From: Erysipelatoclostridium sp. An173
GTDB lineage: Bacteria > Bacillota_I > Bacilli_A > Erysipelotrichales > Coprobacillaceae
Direction: 5' to 3'
NCBI RefSeq assembly: GCF_002160495.1
Contig: NZ_NFKR01000025.1
Location: 1 to 39,540 of the forward strand
DNA length: 39,540 bases
Position numbers and translations under genes: made by a program. Below the pieces are notes generated by a model. It saw nothing but the letters and a program-made list of their open reading frames with translations. It ran no database searches and was not told the origin of the DNA. Position 1 is the stretch's first letter; every line of letters begins with the position of its first letter. This document shows positions 1-8,504 of the stretch, in pieces.

Positions 1-72
1 AATAAAACCTTCATTCAAAACAAAACTATTATCTTAAAATTAGAATGTACAATCAATAATGAATTTAATAAA

Positions 73-87
73 AATCATTAAATGATT
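73..87. promoter_or_regulatory. Short palindrome upstream of ABC exporter operon
   Basis: AATCAT and ATGATT form a perfect 6-bp inverted repeat around TAA, about 30 bases before the exporter start codon. It could be an operator for a MarR- or TetR-type regulator, which often control such exporters. No regulator gene is visible in the window, and palindromes this short arise easily in AT-rich DNA. Confidence 0.25.
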
Positions 88-115
88 ACGTACATATTAT
101 ACGAGGAGTTAGGAT

Positions 116-1846
116 ATGGTAAAAACACTATTTAAACAAATTAAACAATATAAAAAGGATTCACTTTTAACAATTTTCTTTGTTGTTGTTGAAGTTATCC
201 TGGAAATTTTAATTCCATTATTTATGGCTCATATTATTGATGATGGGATTAGTAATCGCGATATCAATGCAGTATATAAATACGGTTTAATCATGTTTGT
301 TATTGCAATTGGTACATTATCGACTGGTTTTTTAGCTGGTAAATATGCCGCTAAAGCTTCAACTGGTTTTGCTGCTAATTTGAGGGATGCAATGTATACT
401 AATATTCAAAGCTTCTCGTTTTCAAATATTGATAAATATAGTACAGCTGGTTTAGTTACTCGTTTAACTACAGATGTTACCAATGTACAAATGGCTTATC
501 AAATGATTATTCGTATGTGTATTCGTGCACCAATGAACTTAATCTGTGCCTTAACAATGGCATTTATGATCAATGGTGATTTAAGTTTGATTTTCGTAGG
601 AGCAATGATCTTTTTAATTGTTGTTTTAGGTTTCATTATGGTTACAGCTACTCGTTATTTTAATCAAGTGTTCCCTAAATACGATGATTTAAATGAAAGT
701 GTTCAAGAAAACGTTGTAGCAATTAGAGCTGTAAAATCATTTGTAAGAGAAGATTACGAAAATAACAAATTTAAAAAAGCTGCTCAAAATATTTATAAAC
801 TGTTCGTTAAAGCTGAAGCAGTATTAGCATTAAATAACCCAGCAATGATGTTATCTGTTTATGGATGTATTTTTCTTTTATCATGGTTAGGGGCTCAATC
901 TGTTGTTGGCGGATCTTTAACTACTGGTGAATTAACAACTTTATTTAGCTACATTATGAATATTTTAATGTCATTAATGATGTTATCTATGGCATTTGTT
1001 ATGATTACAATGTCAATTGCTTCAGGTCGTCGTATTGCTGAAGTAATTAATGAAAAATCTGACTTAGTGTCACCTGAAAGTGCCTTAACTACTGTAGAAA
1101 ATGGTGCTGTTGATTTTAATCACGTTACATTTTCATATAAACATGGAACTGGTGAACCAGTATTAAGAGATATTGATCTTCATATTAAATCTGGAGAAAC
1201 AATTGGTATTATCGGGGGAACTGGTAGTGCTAAAAGTAGTTTAGTAAACTTGATTAGCCGTCTATACGATGTTGATCGTGGTAGTGTATTGGTTGGTGGT
1301 CAAGATGTTAGAAAATACGATTTAGAAGTATTAAGAAATGAAGTTGCTGTGGTATTACAAAATAATGTTTTATTTAGTGGTACAATCTTACAAAATCTAA
1401 GATGGGGTAATGAAAATGCAACTTTAGAAGAATGTGAAGAAGCATGTCGTTTAGCATGTGCTGATGAATTTATTCAAAAATTCCCTGATAAATATAATAC
1501 TTATATTGAACAAGGGGGAACTAACGTATCTGGAGGACAAAAGCAACGTTTATGTATTGCCAGAGCATTACTTAAAAAACCAAAAATCTTGATTCTTGAT
1601 GATTCAACAAGTGCTGTTGATACTGCAACTGATGCAAGTATTCAACAATCATTTGAAGAAAGAATTCCAGATACGACAAAAATTATTATTTCTCAACGTA
1701 TATCTAGTGTTCAAAGTGCTGACCGAATCATTGTTTTAAATGATGGTATTGTTGATGCCTTTGCACCACATGAAGAATTATTAGAAACTAATGAAATTTA
1801 TCGAATGATTTATGAAACCCAAACTAAAGGGAAGGAGGAAGCATAA
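116..1846 (+). CDS. ABC exporter half-transporter, degenerate-site subunit
   Basis: A 576-residue fused membrane domain plus ATPase of the multidrug/lipid exporter family. An N-terminal six-helix membrane domain (about residues 15-300) is followed by a nucleotide-binding domain (about 330-560). Walker A (residues 367-374) reads GGTGSAKS, with Ala372 where Gly is usual. The signature VSGGQ is intact. The Walker B stretch ends in Asp-Asp (Asp496 in place of the catalytic Glu), and the switch His is Gln527. These changes mark the degenerate half of asymmetric heterodimeric exporters of the TM287/288 type. The start is supported by GAGGAG at 103-108. Its stop codon overlaps the next start by one base, so the two subunits are translationally coupled. 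The substrate is unknown; drugs, peptides or lipids are all possible. Confidence 0.93.
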   Translation: MVKTLFKQIKQYKKDSLLTIFFVVVEVILEILIPLFMAHIIDDGISNRDINAVYKYGLIMFVIAIGTLSTGFLAGKYAAKASTGFAANLRDAMYTNIQSFSFSNIDKYSTAGLVTRLTTDVTNVQMAYQMIIRMCIRAPMNLICALTMAFMINGDLSLIFVGAMIFLIVVLGFIMVTATRYFNQVFPKYDDLNESVQENVVAIRAVKSFVREDYENNKFKKAAQNIYKLFVKAEAVLALNNPAMMLSVYGCIFLLSWLGAQSVVGGSLTTGELTTLFSYIMNILMSLMMLSMAFVMITMSIASGRRIAEVINEKSDLVSPESALTTVENGAVDFNHVTFSYKHGTGEPVLRDIDLHIKSGETIGIIGGTGSAKSSLVNLISRLYDVDRGSVLVGGQDVRKYDLEVLRNEVAVVLQNNVLFSGTILQNLRWGNENATLEECEEACRLACADEFIQKFPDKYNTYIEQGGTNVSGGQKQRLCIARALLKKPKILILDDSTSAVDTATDASIQQSFEERIPDTTKIIISQRISSVQSADRIIVLNDGIVDAFAPHEELLETNEIYRMIYETQTKGKEEA

Positions 1847-3702
1847 TGAAAAATAAAAGTGTCATGTTTCGTCTTTTTAGTAAATTATTTAAGCAATATG
1901 GTATACATATTGTTATTGTATTGATTTGTATTATTGGACAAGCTATTTGTACTGTTCAAGGTACAATGTTTATGCAAACTTTAATTGATGGATATATCGT
2001 ACCATTAATGAAACAAGCTGTTCCTGATTTTTCTGATTTAGCTAATGCTTTAACTAAATTAGCTTGTTTCTTTGTAGCAGGGGTTATCTTTTCATTTACG
2101 TTTAGTCGAATTATGGTTAATGTAACCCAAGGATTTTTAAGAAATCTTCGTGTTGAGATGTTTGAACATATGGAATCTTTACCGATTCGTTATTTTGATC
2201 AAACAACTCACGGTGATATCATGTCTGTTTATACTAATGATATCGATACATTAAGACAATTAATCAGTCAATCTATTCCACAATTGACATCTAGTTTAAT
2301 TACAATTATCACTGTATTTGTATCAATGTTGACATTGAATTTAACATTAACAGCAATTAGTGTTGTAATGGTTTGTGTAATTTTATTTATCTCTAGATCT
2401 GTTGGACGTTTATCTAGTCGTTATTTCGTCAAACAGCAGGAAACTTTAGGTAAGGTTAACGGATACATTGAAGAAATGATTTCTGGTCAAAAAGTTGTTA
2501 AAGTTTTTAATCATGAAGAAAAAGCAATTGAAGGATTTAGAAAAATAAATGAAGAGTTACGTGAAAGTTCATATAATGCCAATAAGTTTGCAAACGTCTT
2601 AATGCCTGTTACCATTCAAGTAGGTAATATGTCATATATCATTTGTGCAATTGTAGGGGCTATCTTAGCTTTATCTGGGTATGATAGTTCATTAACTATT
2701 GGGACATTAGTAACATTCATGACATTGAATCGAAGCTTCAATAATCCAATTGGACAAGTTTCAATGCAGATTAACTCTATTGCAATGGCTCAAGCAGGGG
2801 CAGAACGTATTTTTGAATTATTAGATCAAGAAAGTGAAATTGATCAAGGTATTGTAACACTATGCCGTGTTAAATATGTCGATGGTCAAATGGTAGAAAC
2901 AAAAGAACATACTGGACATTGGGCATGGCGTCATCCTCGGCCAGATGGTCAAATTGAATTAGTAAAAATGGAAGGTGATCTTCGTTTAGAAAATGTTGAT
3001 TTCGGGTATAATGATGATCACATGGTTTTACATGATGTTAATGTATTTGCTAATCCGGGTGAAAAAATTGCCTTTGTTGGGGCAACTGGAGCTGGTAAAA
3101 CTACTATTACAAACTTAATCAACCGTTTTTACGAAATTCAAAAAGGTACAATCACTTATGATGGTATCGATATAAAATTAATTAAAAAAGCTGATTTAAG
3201 ACGTTCTTTAGGGGTCGTATTACAAGATACTCACTTATTTACTGGAACAGTTATGGATAATATCCGTTATGGTAAATTAGATGCTACTGATGAAGAATGT
3301 ATTGCAGCTGCTAAATTAACAAGCGCTGATCAGTTCATTAGACATTTACCTGATGGATATAATACAATGCTTACTGGTGATGGGGCTAACTTATCACAAG
3401 GGCAACGCCAATTAATTGCTATCGCTCGTGCAGCTGTAGCTAATCCACCAGCATTGATCTTAGATGAAGCAACATCATCTATTGATACTCGTACAGAAAC
3501 GTTAGTACAAGCTGGTATGGATGGATTAATGAAAGGTAGAACTACTTTAGTAATAGCCCATCGTTTATCAACTATTAAAAATAGTGATTGTATCATGGTA
3601 TTGGAAGCTGGACGTATTATTGAACGTGGTAACCATGAATCATTAATTAAAGAAAAAGGTAAATATTACCAGTTATATACTGGTGCTATTGAAATGGATT
3701 AA
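1846..3702 (+). CDS. ABC exporter half-transporter, catalytic-site subunit
   Basis: A 618-residue partner of the preceding gene, with the same layout: six predicted membrane helices, then an ATPase domain. Walker A is GATGAGKT (from residue 412), the signature is LSQGQ, the catalytic Glu is Glu541 in LDEATSS, and the switch His is His572. An insertion of about 45 residues (roughly 345-385, with Trp and His residues) lies between the membrane and ATPase domains. I recall such an extension in other Firmicute exporters of this pair. The ribosome binding site AAGGAGG lies inside the end of the first gene. The pair should form one heterodimeric exporter in the cytoplasmic membrane. A strong terminator follows. 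Confidence 0.94.
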   Translation: MKNKSVMFRLFSKLFKQYGIHIVIVLICIIGQAICTVQGTMFMQTLIDGYIVPLMKQAVPDFSDLANALTKLACFFVAGVIFSFTFSRIMVNVTQGFLRNLRVEMFEHMESLPIRYFDQTTHGDIMSVYTNDIDTLRQLISQSIPQLTSSLITIITVFVSMLTLNLTLTAISVVMVCVILFISRSVGRLSSRYFVKQQETLGKVNGYIEEMISGQKVVKVFNHEEKAIEGFRKINEELRESSYNANKFANVLMPVTIQVGNMSYIICAIVGAILALSGYDSSLTIGTLVTFMTLNRSFNNPIGQVSMQINSIAMAQAGAERIFELLDQESEIDQGIVTLCRVKYVDGQMVETKEHTGHWAWRHPRPDGQIELVKMEGDLRLENVDFGYNDDHMVLHDVNVFANPGEKIAFVGATGAGKTTITNLINRFYEIQKGTITYDGIDIKLIKKADLRRSLGVVLQDTHLFTGTVMDNIRYGKLDATDEECIAAAKLTSADQFIRHLPDGYNTMLTGDGANLSQGQRQLIAIARAAVANPPALILDEATSSIDTRTETLVQAGMDGLMKGRTTLVIAHRLSTIKNSDCIMVLEAGRIIERGNHESLIKEKGKYYQLYTGAIEMD

Positions 3703-3750
3703 TATAGTAAAAAGTTTATATTAGCAAAAATAGCATTAATGTATATTATA

Positions 3751-3804
3751 AAACTGCAACATTTTAGAGTAACTAAAATTCTCTAATTTTGTTGCAGTTT
3801 TTTA
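3751..3804 (+). terminator. Terminator of ABC exporter operon
   Basis: A long hairpin: AAACTGCAAC pairs with GTTGCAGTTT, and further imperfect pairs join ATTTTAGAG to CTCTAATTTT. A T-rich run follows. It closes the two-gene exporter operon. Confidence 0.85.
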
Positions 3805-3826
3805 TTTATTTTATTATCATAATTAA

Positions 3827-3836
3827 ATCACAAAAT
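3827..3836. promoter_or_regulatory. ATCACAAAAT motif upstream of pilus-like operon
   Basis: This 10-mer recurs at 8523 and 11988 on the + strand and at 8600-8609 on the - strand, in each case in the upstream region of a gene. Here it lies 110 bases before the transglutaminase lipoprotein start. A hairpin resembling a terminator lies between motif and gene, so a direct role in this promoter is uncertain. Confidence 0.3.
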
Positions 3837-3865
3837 ATAAAATATATCAATTTATATTTTTTTAT

Positions 3866-3895
3866 AAAAACACTTGATAATTCAAGCGTTTTTAT
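3866..3895 (+). terminator. Terminator-like hairpin before lipoprotein gene
   Basis: AAAAACACTTGA and TCAAGCGTTTTT form a 12-bp arm pair with one A/C mismatch and a TAAT loop, rich in T on the 3' side. It lies well beyond the exporter terminator and just before the next promoter region. It may be a second barrier to read-through. Confidence 0.55.
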
Positions 3896-3917
3896 TTTAT
3901 TAAATTATAAATAAGTG

Positions 3918-3936
3918 TATAATTAGGAATGAGGAG
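3918..3936 (+). promoter_or_regulatory. -10 box and RBS of pilus-like operon
   Basis: A consensus TATAAT lies at 3918-3923 but no good -35 box stands 17 bases upstream. GAGGAGG at 3931-3937 is the ribosome binding site of the lipoprotein gene. If this is the promoter, the untranslated leader is very short (about 15 bases), so an activator or an extended -10 element may be involved. Confidence 0.4.
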
Positions 3937-3945
3937 GATTAGATA

Positions 3946-4842
3946 ATGTCAAAAAAAATCATATTAATTATCACAATATTATCTTATCTTCTTGTAGGAT
4001 GTTTTAGTGAAAAAAATAATTATCCTAGTGACTATCCAGCTTCTAGCAGCTATACAGTAAATGAAATTTTATATCCACAAGCATCTAACATCGCAGTTTT
4101 AGATAGTGATGTTGCTACAGTTGACTATTCTAATGTTAATGAAGGGTATATAGTTGCAACATTAAAGGCAGCTAATAGTCAAAAAATCAAAATTCAAATT
4201 AGTAAAGGAGAAATTAAATATAATTATGATTTAACGAGTTTAACAGGTACTAGTTATCCTTTGCAACTTGGTAGTGGTAAATATGTAATTAAGATTTTAG
4301 AGAATATTGAAGGTACTAAGTATGCTATTAAGCAAAGTGTAGAAATAGATGTTATTTTAAAAAACGAATTAAGTCCCTTTTTATATCCGAATATATTAAT
4401 CAATTATCATCCTGGTGATACAATTACTACTCTTGCAGTTGATGTTGTTAAAGATGACGAAAATGATTTACAGAGAATTAAAACTATTTATGAATTTGTT
4501 GCTGGTTATTTAACTTATGATAAAGATAAAGCTAAATTAGCTAAGCAGCAATATTTAATTCCTGATTTGGAAGCATTAATTAAAGAAAAAAAAGGCATTT
4601 GTTTTGATTATGCATCAATGATGGTTGCAATGCTCAGAATTAATCATATTCCTGCACGATTAATTTGTGGGGGAACTGATCGTGATGAATATCATGCCTG
4701 GGTTGAGGTATATTTAGAAGGTCAAGGCTGGGTAAATCCAGATATTTTTATTGATAAAAAAACGTGGACGATCATGGATCCTACTTTTGCTAGTTCTAAA
4801 TATGATTATGATGGTCAATATGTTCAAACATTATATTATTAA
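3946..4842 (+). CDS. Transglutaminase-like lipoprotein
   Basis: A 298-residue exported lipoprotein. The N-terminus has a lysine pair, a hydrophobic stretch and the lipobox LLVGC (lipidated Cys19). A beta-rich region (about 40-150) precedes a transglutaminase-core domain (about 170-285). It carries the Cys-His-Asp triad: Cys219 in GICFDYAS, His250 in YHAWVEV and Asp278 in MDPTF. In this superfamily such domains act as proteases, peptide-modifying or cross-linking enzymes; which applies here is unknown. It is the first gene of the pilus-like operon, 12 bases before the PilC/GspF-like gene. It may therefore work on the extracellular side of that machine. The lipoprotein assignment is firm; the link to the pilus system rests on gene order. 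Confidence 0.88.
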   Translation: MSKKIILIITILSYLLVGCFSEKNNYPSDYPASSSYTVNEILYPQASNIAVLDSDVATVDYSNVNEGYIVATLKAANSQKIKIQISKGEIKYNYDLTSLTGTSYPLQLGSGKYVIKILENIEGTKYAIKQSVEIDVILKNELSPFLYPNILINYHPGDTITTLAVDVVKDDENDLQRIKTIYEFVAGYLTYDKDKAKLAKQQYLIPDLEALIKEKKGICFDYASMMVAMLRINHIPARLICGGTDRDEYHAWVEVYLEGQGWVNPDIFIDKKTWTIMDPTFASSKYDYDGQYVQTLYY

Positions 4843-4854
4843 AGGGGAGATTAG

Positions 4855-5883
4855 ATGAAGTTGACAGTGAATGAAAAATACTTGTTTTGTAGAGAGATGG
4901 CAATGATCTTAAAATCAGGATTTAGTCTACACCAAGGAATTATGATGATTGGTGAAGAAATTGATAATAGTAATATTAAAAATGTTTTAGAAAATCTAGT
5001 TGCTAGTATAGATGAAGGATGTAGCTTTAGTGATGCCCTTAAAGCAAATGAAGCATTTGATGAATATATGATTAATTTAGTTAATATTGGTGAGACAAGC
5101 GGTAACATGGATACAGTAATGGCTTCATTAAGTGATTATTATTTTAGAATTGATGATATTACTGATAAATTAAAACAAGCCCTGGTTTTTCCAATTATTT
5201 TACTAATAATGATGGTAGTTGTTGTTGGTGTGATTGTATTTAAAGTTTTACCAGTATTTAAAAGTGTTTTGCGAAGTTTAGGTAGTGATTTAACTAGTTT
5301 TGCCAATATTTTTATGGAATTTGGACAAATATTTTCATTAATATGTTTTATAATTTTGCTTATTTTAGTTTTTATTATTGTTGGAGTGTATTTTTATCAA
5401 AAAGCAAAGGGCATTAATATAGTATCTAGTTTGATGCAAAAATCATTTTTTGGTTCTAAACTATCAGATTCGTTAAATAAAGCACAAATTACTTATGCTC
5501 TATCTTTATTTGTGGGAAGTGGCTATGATCTTGAAGAGGCAATGAAATATGTTGATAAGCTGATTGATAATGTTAAATTACAGGAAAAACTAGTTAATTG
5601 TAATCAAGATTTAGCTAATGGCGAAGATTTTGTCACTGTAATCAAACGATACCAAATATATCAGGGAATGCCATTAAGTATGATTCAAATTGGTTTTAAA
5701 ACTGGTCAAATTGATGAGATTATGACGATGCTCGCTAATCATTTTCAAGATGAAGTCAGTGAGGCTATTGGACGTTTTTTAAATATTATTGAACCTTTAA
5801 TTGTTGCTTTTTTATCATTGATAGTTGGTGTTGTTTTAATATCAGTTATGTTGCCTTTAATTAGTATCATGGCTTCGATATAG
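4855..5883 (+). CDS. PilC/GspF/ComGB-like inner-membrane protein
   Basis: A 342-residue polytopic protein of the type II secretion system F family, the membrane platform of type IV pili, type II secretion and competence pili. It has two homologous F domains (about 10-130 and 210-330), each with the short-helix pattern typical of the family. Three hydrophobic segments are visible (about 113-138, 163-185 and 310-340). Its length matches ComGB-type proteins (about 340-400 residues). The ribosome binding site GGGGAG lies just before the start. It should recruit the ATPase encoded at the end of the operon and anchor the pseudopilus. Unlike the comG order, the ATPase gene here is last, not first. 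Confidence 0.9.
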   Translation: MKLTVNEKYLFCREMAMILKSGFSLHQGIMMIGEEIDNSNIKNVLENLVASIDEGCSFSDALKANEAFDEYMINLVNIGETSGNMDTVMASLSDYYFRIDDITDKLKQALVFPIILLIMMVVVVGVIVFKVLPVFKSVLRSLGSDLTSFANIFMEFGQIFSLICFIILLILVFIIVGVYFYQKAKGINIVSSLMQKSFFGSKLSDSLNKAQITYALSLFVGSGYDLEEAMKYVDKLIDNVKLQEKLVNCNQDLANGEDFVTVIKRYQIYQGMPLSMIQIGFKTGQIDEIMTMLANHFQDEVSEAIGRFLNIIEPLIVAFLSLIVGVVLISVMLPLISIMASI

Positions 5884-5893
5884 GTAAATATGT

Positions 5894-6193
5894 ATGCGGA
5901 ATATTATTAAGTTTATCATTGTTATTGTTCTTTTAGGAGTGATAGTTACTAGTTTTAATCAGGCTTTAAATTATTCTCAAAGTGTAGATTTAAAGCGAAT
6001 TGAAGATACAATTAGTCAGTTATGTTTAAAATGTTACAGTATTGAAGGACGTTATCCTCCTGATATCGAGTATTTAAAGGAAAATTATGGTTTACTTTTA
6101 AATGATGAGCAATATCAGGTTGTTTATTATTATGAAGGAGCTAATTTAGAACCATTTATTAAAGTGTGGCAAAAGGAGCAAAATTATGAATAA
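5894..6193 (+). CDS. Small single-span pilin-like protein
   Basis: A 99-residue protein with one N-terminal hydrophobic helix (about residues 5-23), then a polar domain. Around residues 43-70, a Cys-x-x-Cys-type pair, YPPDIEYLKENYG and a short beta-rich tail recall the C-terminal part of GspG-type pseudopilins. A canonical prepilin peptidase site (Gly before a Phe/Met with Glu at +5) is not visible. It starts 10 bases after the PilC-like gene with only a weak ribosome binding site, so coupled translation is likely. It overlaps the next gene by 8 bases. I read it as a minor pseudopilin-like subunit, by position and topology. Confidence 0.7.
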   Translation: MRNIIKFIIVIVLLGVIVTSFNQALNYSQSVDLKRIEDTISQLCLKCYSIEGRYPPDIEYLKENYGLLLNDEQYQVVYYYEGANLEPFIKVWQKEQNYE

Positions 6194-6635
6194 GCATCAA
6201 AATGTTCATATAATTTTTTCATTATCGTTGTTTTTATTATTTGTAATTGGTTCGTTTTTTGTTATTGCTTATGAAATACGGGGATATCAGATGATAAATC
6301 AGACTTGTCAAAATGAAGATGATTTAATCATGTCTTTAGCTTATTTAAATACAAAAATAAAAGCTGCTGATAATAGTAATGCAATTGATACAGTAATAGT
6401 TGATAACATTATTTGTTTACAAATAAAAACGGATCAAACTAAAACATATATTTACTTTGATGATGGTTATTTAAAAGAATTATATATAACTAATGATTAT
6501 TCAGTTGATTTAAAAAAAGGCGACAAGTTATTTTTATTAGATAATTTTTATATTGAAAAAAATAATCGGTTATTTAAATTTGTTGTTGAAAAAAATGATT
6601 TGCAAAAACAAATTAGTATTAATGTACATGGATAG
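6186..6635 (+). CDS. Single-span protein, DUF4860-like, in pilus operon
   Basis: A 149-residue protein with one N-terminal membrane helix (about residues 9-30) and an extracytoplasmic domain of mostly beta pattern. Size, topology and place between pilus-type genes fit the DUF4860 family, which I recall from Firmicute type II secretion-like clusters. That assignment is by memory, not by search. It overlaps the preceding gene by 8 bases and the following gene starts 9 bases later. No enzyme motif is seen. It probably belongs to the extracellular or membrane part of the assembly. Confidence 0.72.
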   Translation: MNKHQNVHIIFSLSLFLLFVIGSFFVIAYEIRGYQMINQTCQNEDDLIMSLAYLNTKIKAADNSNAIDTVIVDNIICLQIKTDQTKTYIYFDDGYLKELYITNDYSVDLKKGDKLFLLDNFYIEKNNRLFKFVVEKNDLQKQISINVHG

Positions 6636-6644
6636 GGGGCAGTT

Positions 6645-7001
6645 ATGAAAACTAAAGTTCATTCATTTGCATTTTTAATGGAAATAATTATTGTAATTCT
6701 CTTTTTTGCCGCTTCTACAACTGTGTGTGCTTCTTTTATAGTAAAAGCTAAAAATAAACAGGTTCAAACAACACAGCTTCAAAATGATATGTTAAAAGCT
6801 CAAAGTATTGTAGAAACCTTACAAGCAGATTATCAAAGTGATATTGAAGAAATATTTGGACTAAAAAAAGTTAATGAAAACTATTACCAGGGTGGAAATG
6901 TAATTGTGGAATTTGAAGATGATTTTTTAAGCGGAAAAGTAATTATAAAAAGTGATGATCAATTAATTAGTGAATTACCATTTGTTTTAAAAGGAAAGTA
7001 G
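6645..7001 (+). CDS. Pseudopilin-like single-span protein
   Basis: A 118-residue protein with a hydrophobic helix at about residues 9-33 that contains a Glu near its start (SFAFLMEIIIVIL). This is the closest thing to a type IV prepilin N-terminus in the cluster, but the cleavage-site Gly is Ser and the Glu is shifted by one. The helix is followed by a Gln-rich amphipathic stretch and a small beta domain, like a minor pseudopilin. A ribosome binding site GGGGG precedes the start. It lies one base before the next gene. Confidence 0.72.
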   Translation: MKTKVHSFAFLMEIIIVILFFAASTTVCASFIVKAKNKQVQTTQLQNDMLKAQSIVETLQADYQSDIEEIFGLKKVNENYYQGGNVIVEFEDDFLSGKVIIKSDDQLISELPFVLKGK

Positions 7002-7002
7002 T

Positions 7003-7374
7003 ATGAATAAAAATAAACAATCAATCCGCTTAAGTATTGGGGCAATTAGTATTTTTATGATTTTTGTTATTTTGGTAATGTGTATATTGGCAATATTGTC
7101 ATATTTACGATGCAATTCTTATTATCAATCAACAATTAGACAGGCTGAGTTTATAAGTGAATATTATCAAAGCGAAAGCAGTTTGTTAAAACGCTTTTAT
7201 CAACTTGACTTAAATGGTCTAAATACTAATCCTGATGTTATCTATCAAGAAGATACTAATCTTTATTTAATGGAAGAAAAAATTAATCAAAATCAGATTC
7301 TACAATTATCATTTAATATTCAAAATAGTGAATTACAGCTTATAGGTTTAAAAACGATTAATCTGGAGGAATAA
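7003..7374 (+). CDS. Small single-span protein of pilus operon
   Basis: A 123-residue protein with a positively charged N-terminus, one long hydrophobic helix (about residues 10-35) and a polar extracellular domain of about 85 residues with many Tyr, Gln and Asn. No family was recognised. Its topology matches the three proteins before it, and it lies two bases upstream of the PilT-like gene. A structural or minor pilin-like role is inferred from that context. Confidence 0.68.
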   Translation: MNKNKQSIRLSIGAISIFMIFVILVMCILAILSYLRCNSYYQSTIRQAEFISEYYQSESSLLKRFYQLDLNGLNTNPDVIYQEDTNLYLMEEKINQNQILQLSFNIQNSELQLIGLKTINLEE

Positions 7375-7375
7375 G

Positions 7376-8431
7376 ATGGATATAAAAGAGTTATTAAAAG
7401 AGATTGTAACAAGGAATGCTTCGGATATTTTCATTGTTGCTGGATCACCATGTGCAATTAAAGTTGCTGGTAAAATAATTAAGTATAATGATACTCGTTT
7501 AATGCCTTTAGACACTGAAAAAATGATTAAAGATATCTATCAATTAGCTAATAATCGTGACTTTAGTAATTTTTTGGCTAGCGGTGATGATGATTTTTCA
7601 TTTTCACTTCCTAATATTGGGCGATTTAGAGTAAATGCTTACCGGCAGCGTAATTCTTGTGCAGCAGTTTTAAGAATCGTTCGCTTTGAATTGCCGGATC
7701 CTAAAAAAATGCACATTCCAGAAATTGTTTGTGATCTTGCCAATCAAAAGAAAGGAATGATTTTAGTTACTGGACCAGCAGGTAGTGGCAAATCAACGAC
7801 ACTTGCTTGTATTATTGATCAAATTAATCAAAAACGAAATACGCATATTATTACAATTGAAGATCCGATAGAATACTTGCATTCTCATAATAAAAGTATT
7901 GTTTCACAACGTGAGGTCTTTCACGATACTAAAAATTATGTTGCAGCATTAAAAGCAGCGCTAAGAGAAGCACCAGAGGTTATACTAGTTGGTGAAATGA
8001 GAGATTTAGAGACAATCGATATTGCCATAACAGCGGCTGAAACCGGTCATTTGATTTTTTCAAGTTTACATACAGTAGGTGCTGCTAATACAATTGATCG
8101 TATGATTGACGTTTTTCCAGCATCCCAACAGCAGCAAATTAGAGTGCAGCTGGCAATGGTTTTAAATGCCGTTATTTGTCAACAATTATTACCTGGTGTT
8201 GATGGTAAAATGATACCGGCTTTTGAAATTATGATTTGTAATCAGGCAATCAGAACTTTAATTCGAGATGGTAAAACCCATCAGATTGATAGTACTATTT
8301 CTAATAGTCGCCAGCTTGGAATGATTACAATGGATGAAGCAATAATTGAATTATATAAACAAGGAAAAATTTCTAAGGAAACAGCATTGATGTATGCTAC
8401 TAATCCTAAAATAGTAGAAAGACGATTATGA
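7376..8431 (+). CDS. pilT: PilT-like secretion/retraction ATPase
   Basis: A 351-residue hexameric ATPase of the VirB11/PilT family. It has an N-terminal PAS-like domain (1-100), Walker A GPAGSGKST (residues 133-141), an Asp box around TIEDPIEYLH, Walker B ILVGEMRDLET and a His box SSLHT. Near the C-terminus TLIRDGKTHQ resembles the AIRNLIRE motif characteristic of true PilT retraction ATPases rather than PilB/GspE extension ATPases. A typical PilT is about 350 residues. It is the only ATPase of the operon and the last gene before a terminator. It either powers both extension and retraction, or an extension ATPase is encoded elsewhere. Confidence 0.92.
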   Translation: MDIKELLKEIVTRNASDIFIVAGSPCAIKVAGKIIKYNDTRLMPLDTEKMIKDIYQLANNRDFSNFLASGDDDFSFSLPNIGRFRVNAYRQRNSCAAVLRIVRFELPDPKKMHIPEIVCDLANQKKGMILVTGPAGSGKSTTLACIIDQINQKRNTHIITIEDPIEYLHSHNKSIVSQREVFHDTKNYVAALKAALREAPEVILVGEMRDLETIDIAITAAETGHLIFSSLHTVGAANTIDRMIDVFPASQQQQIRVQLAMVLNAVICQQLLPGVDGKMIPAFEIMICNQAIRTLIRDGKTHQIDSTISNSRQLGMITMDEAIIELYKQGKISKETALMYATNPKIVERRL

Positions 8432-8441
8432 TAATTTAGCG

Positions 8442-8472
8442 AACATGAACTAACTAGGTTCATGTTTTTTTT
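8442..8472 (+). terminator. Terminator of pilus-like operon
   Basis: AACATGAAC and GTTCATGTT form a perfect 9-bp stem with a 7-base loop, followed by a run of T. It ends the seven-gene operon. Confidence 0.92.
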
Positions 8473-8504
8473 ATAATTTAAAGATTTGTTATAGAAATCA
8501 AGGA

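Noticed and set aside
4851-5108. Open frame of 85 codons antisense to the PilC-like gene
   Set aside because: A shadow of a conserved gene, with no start signals.
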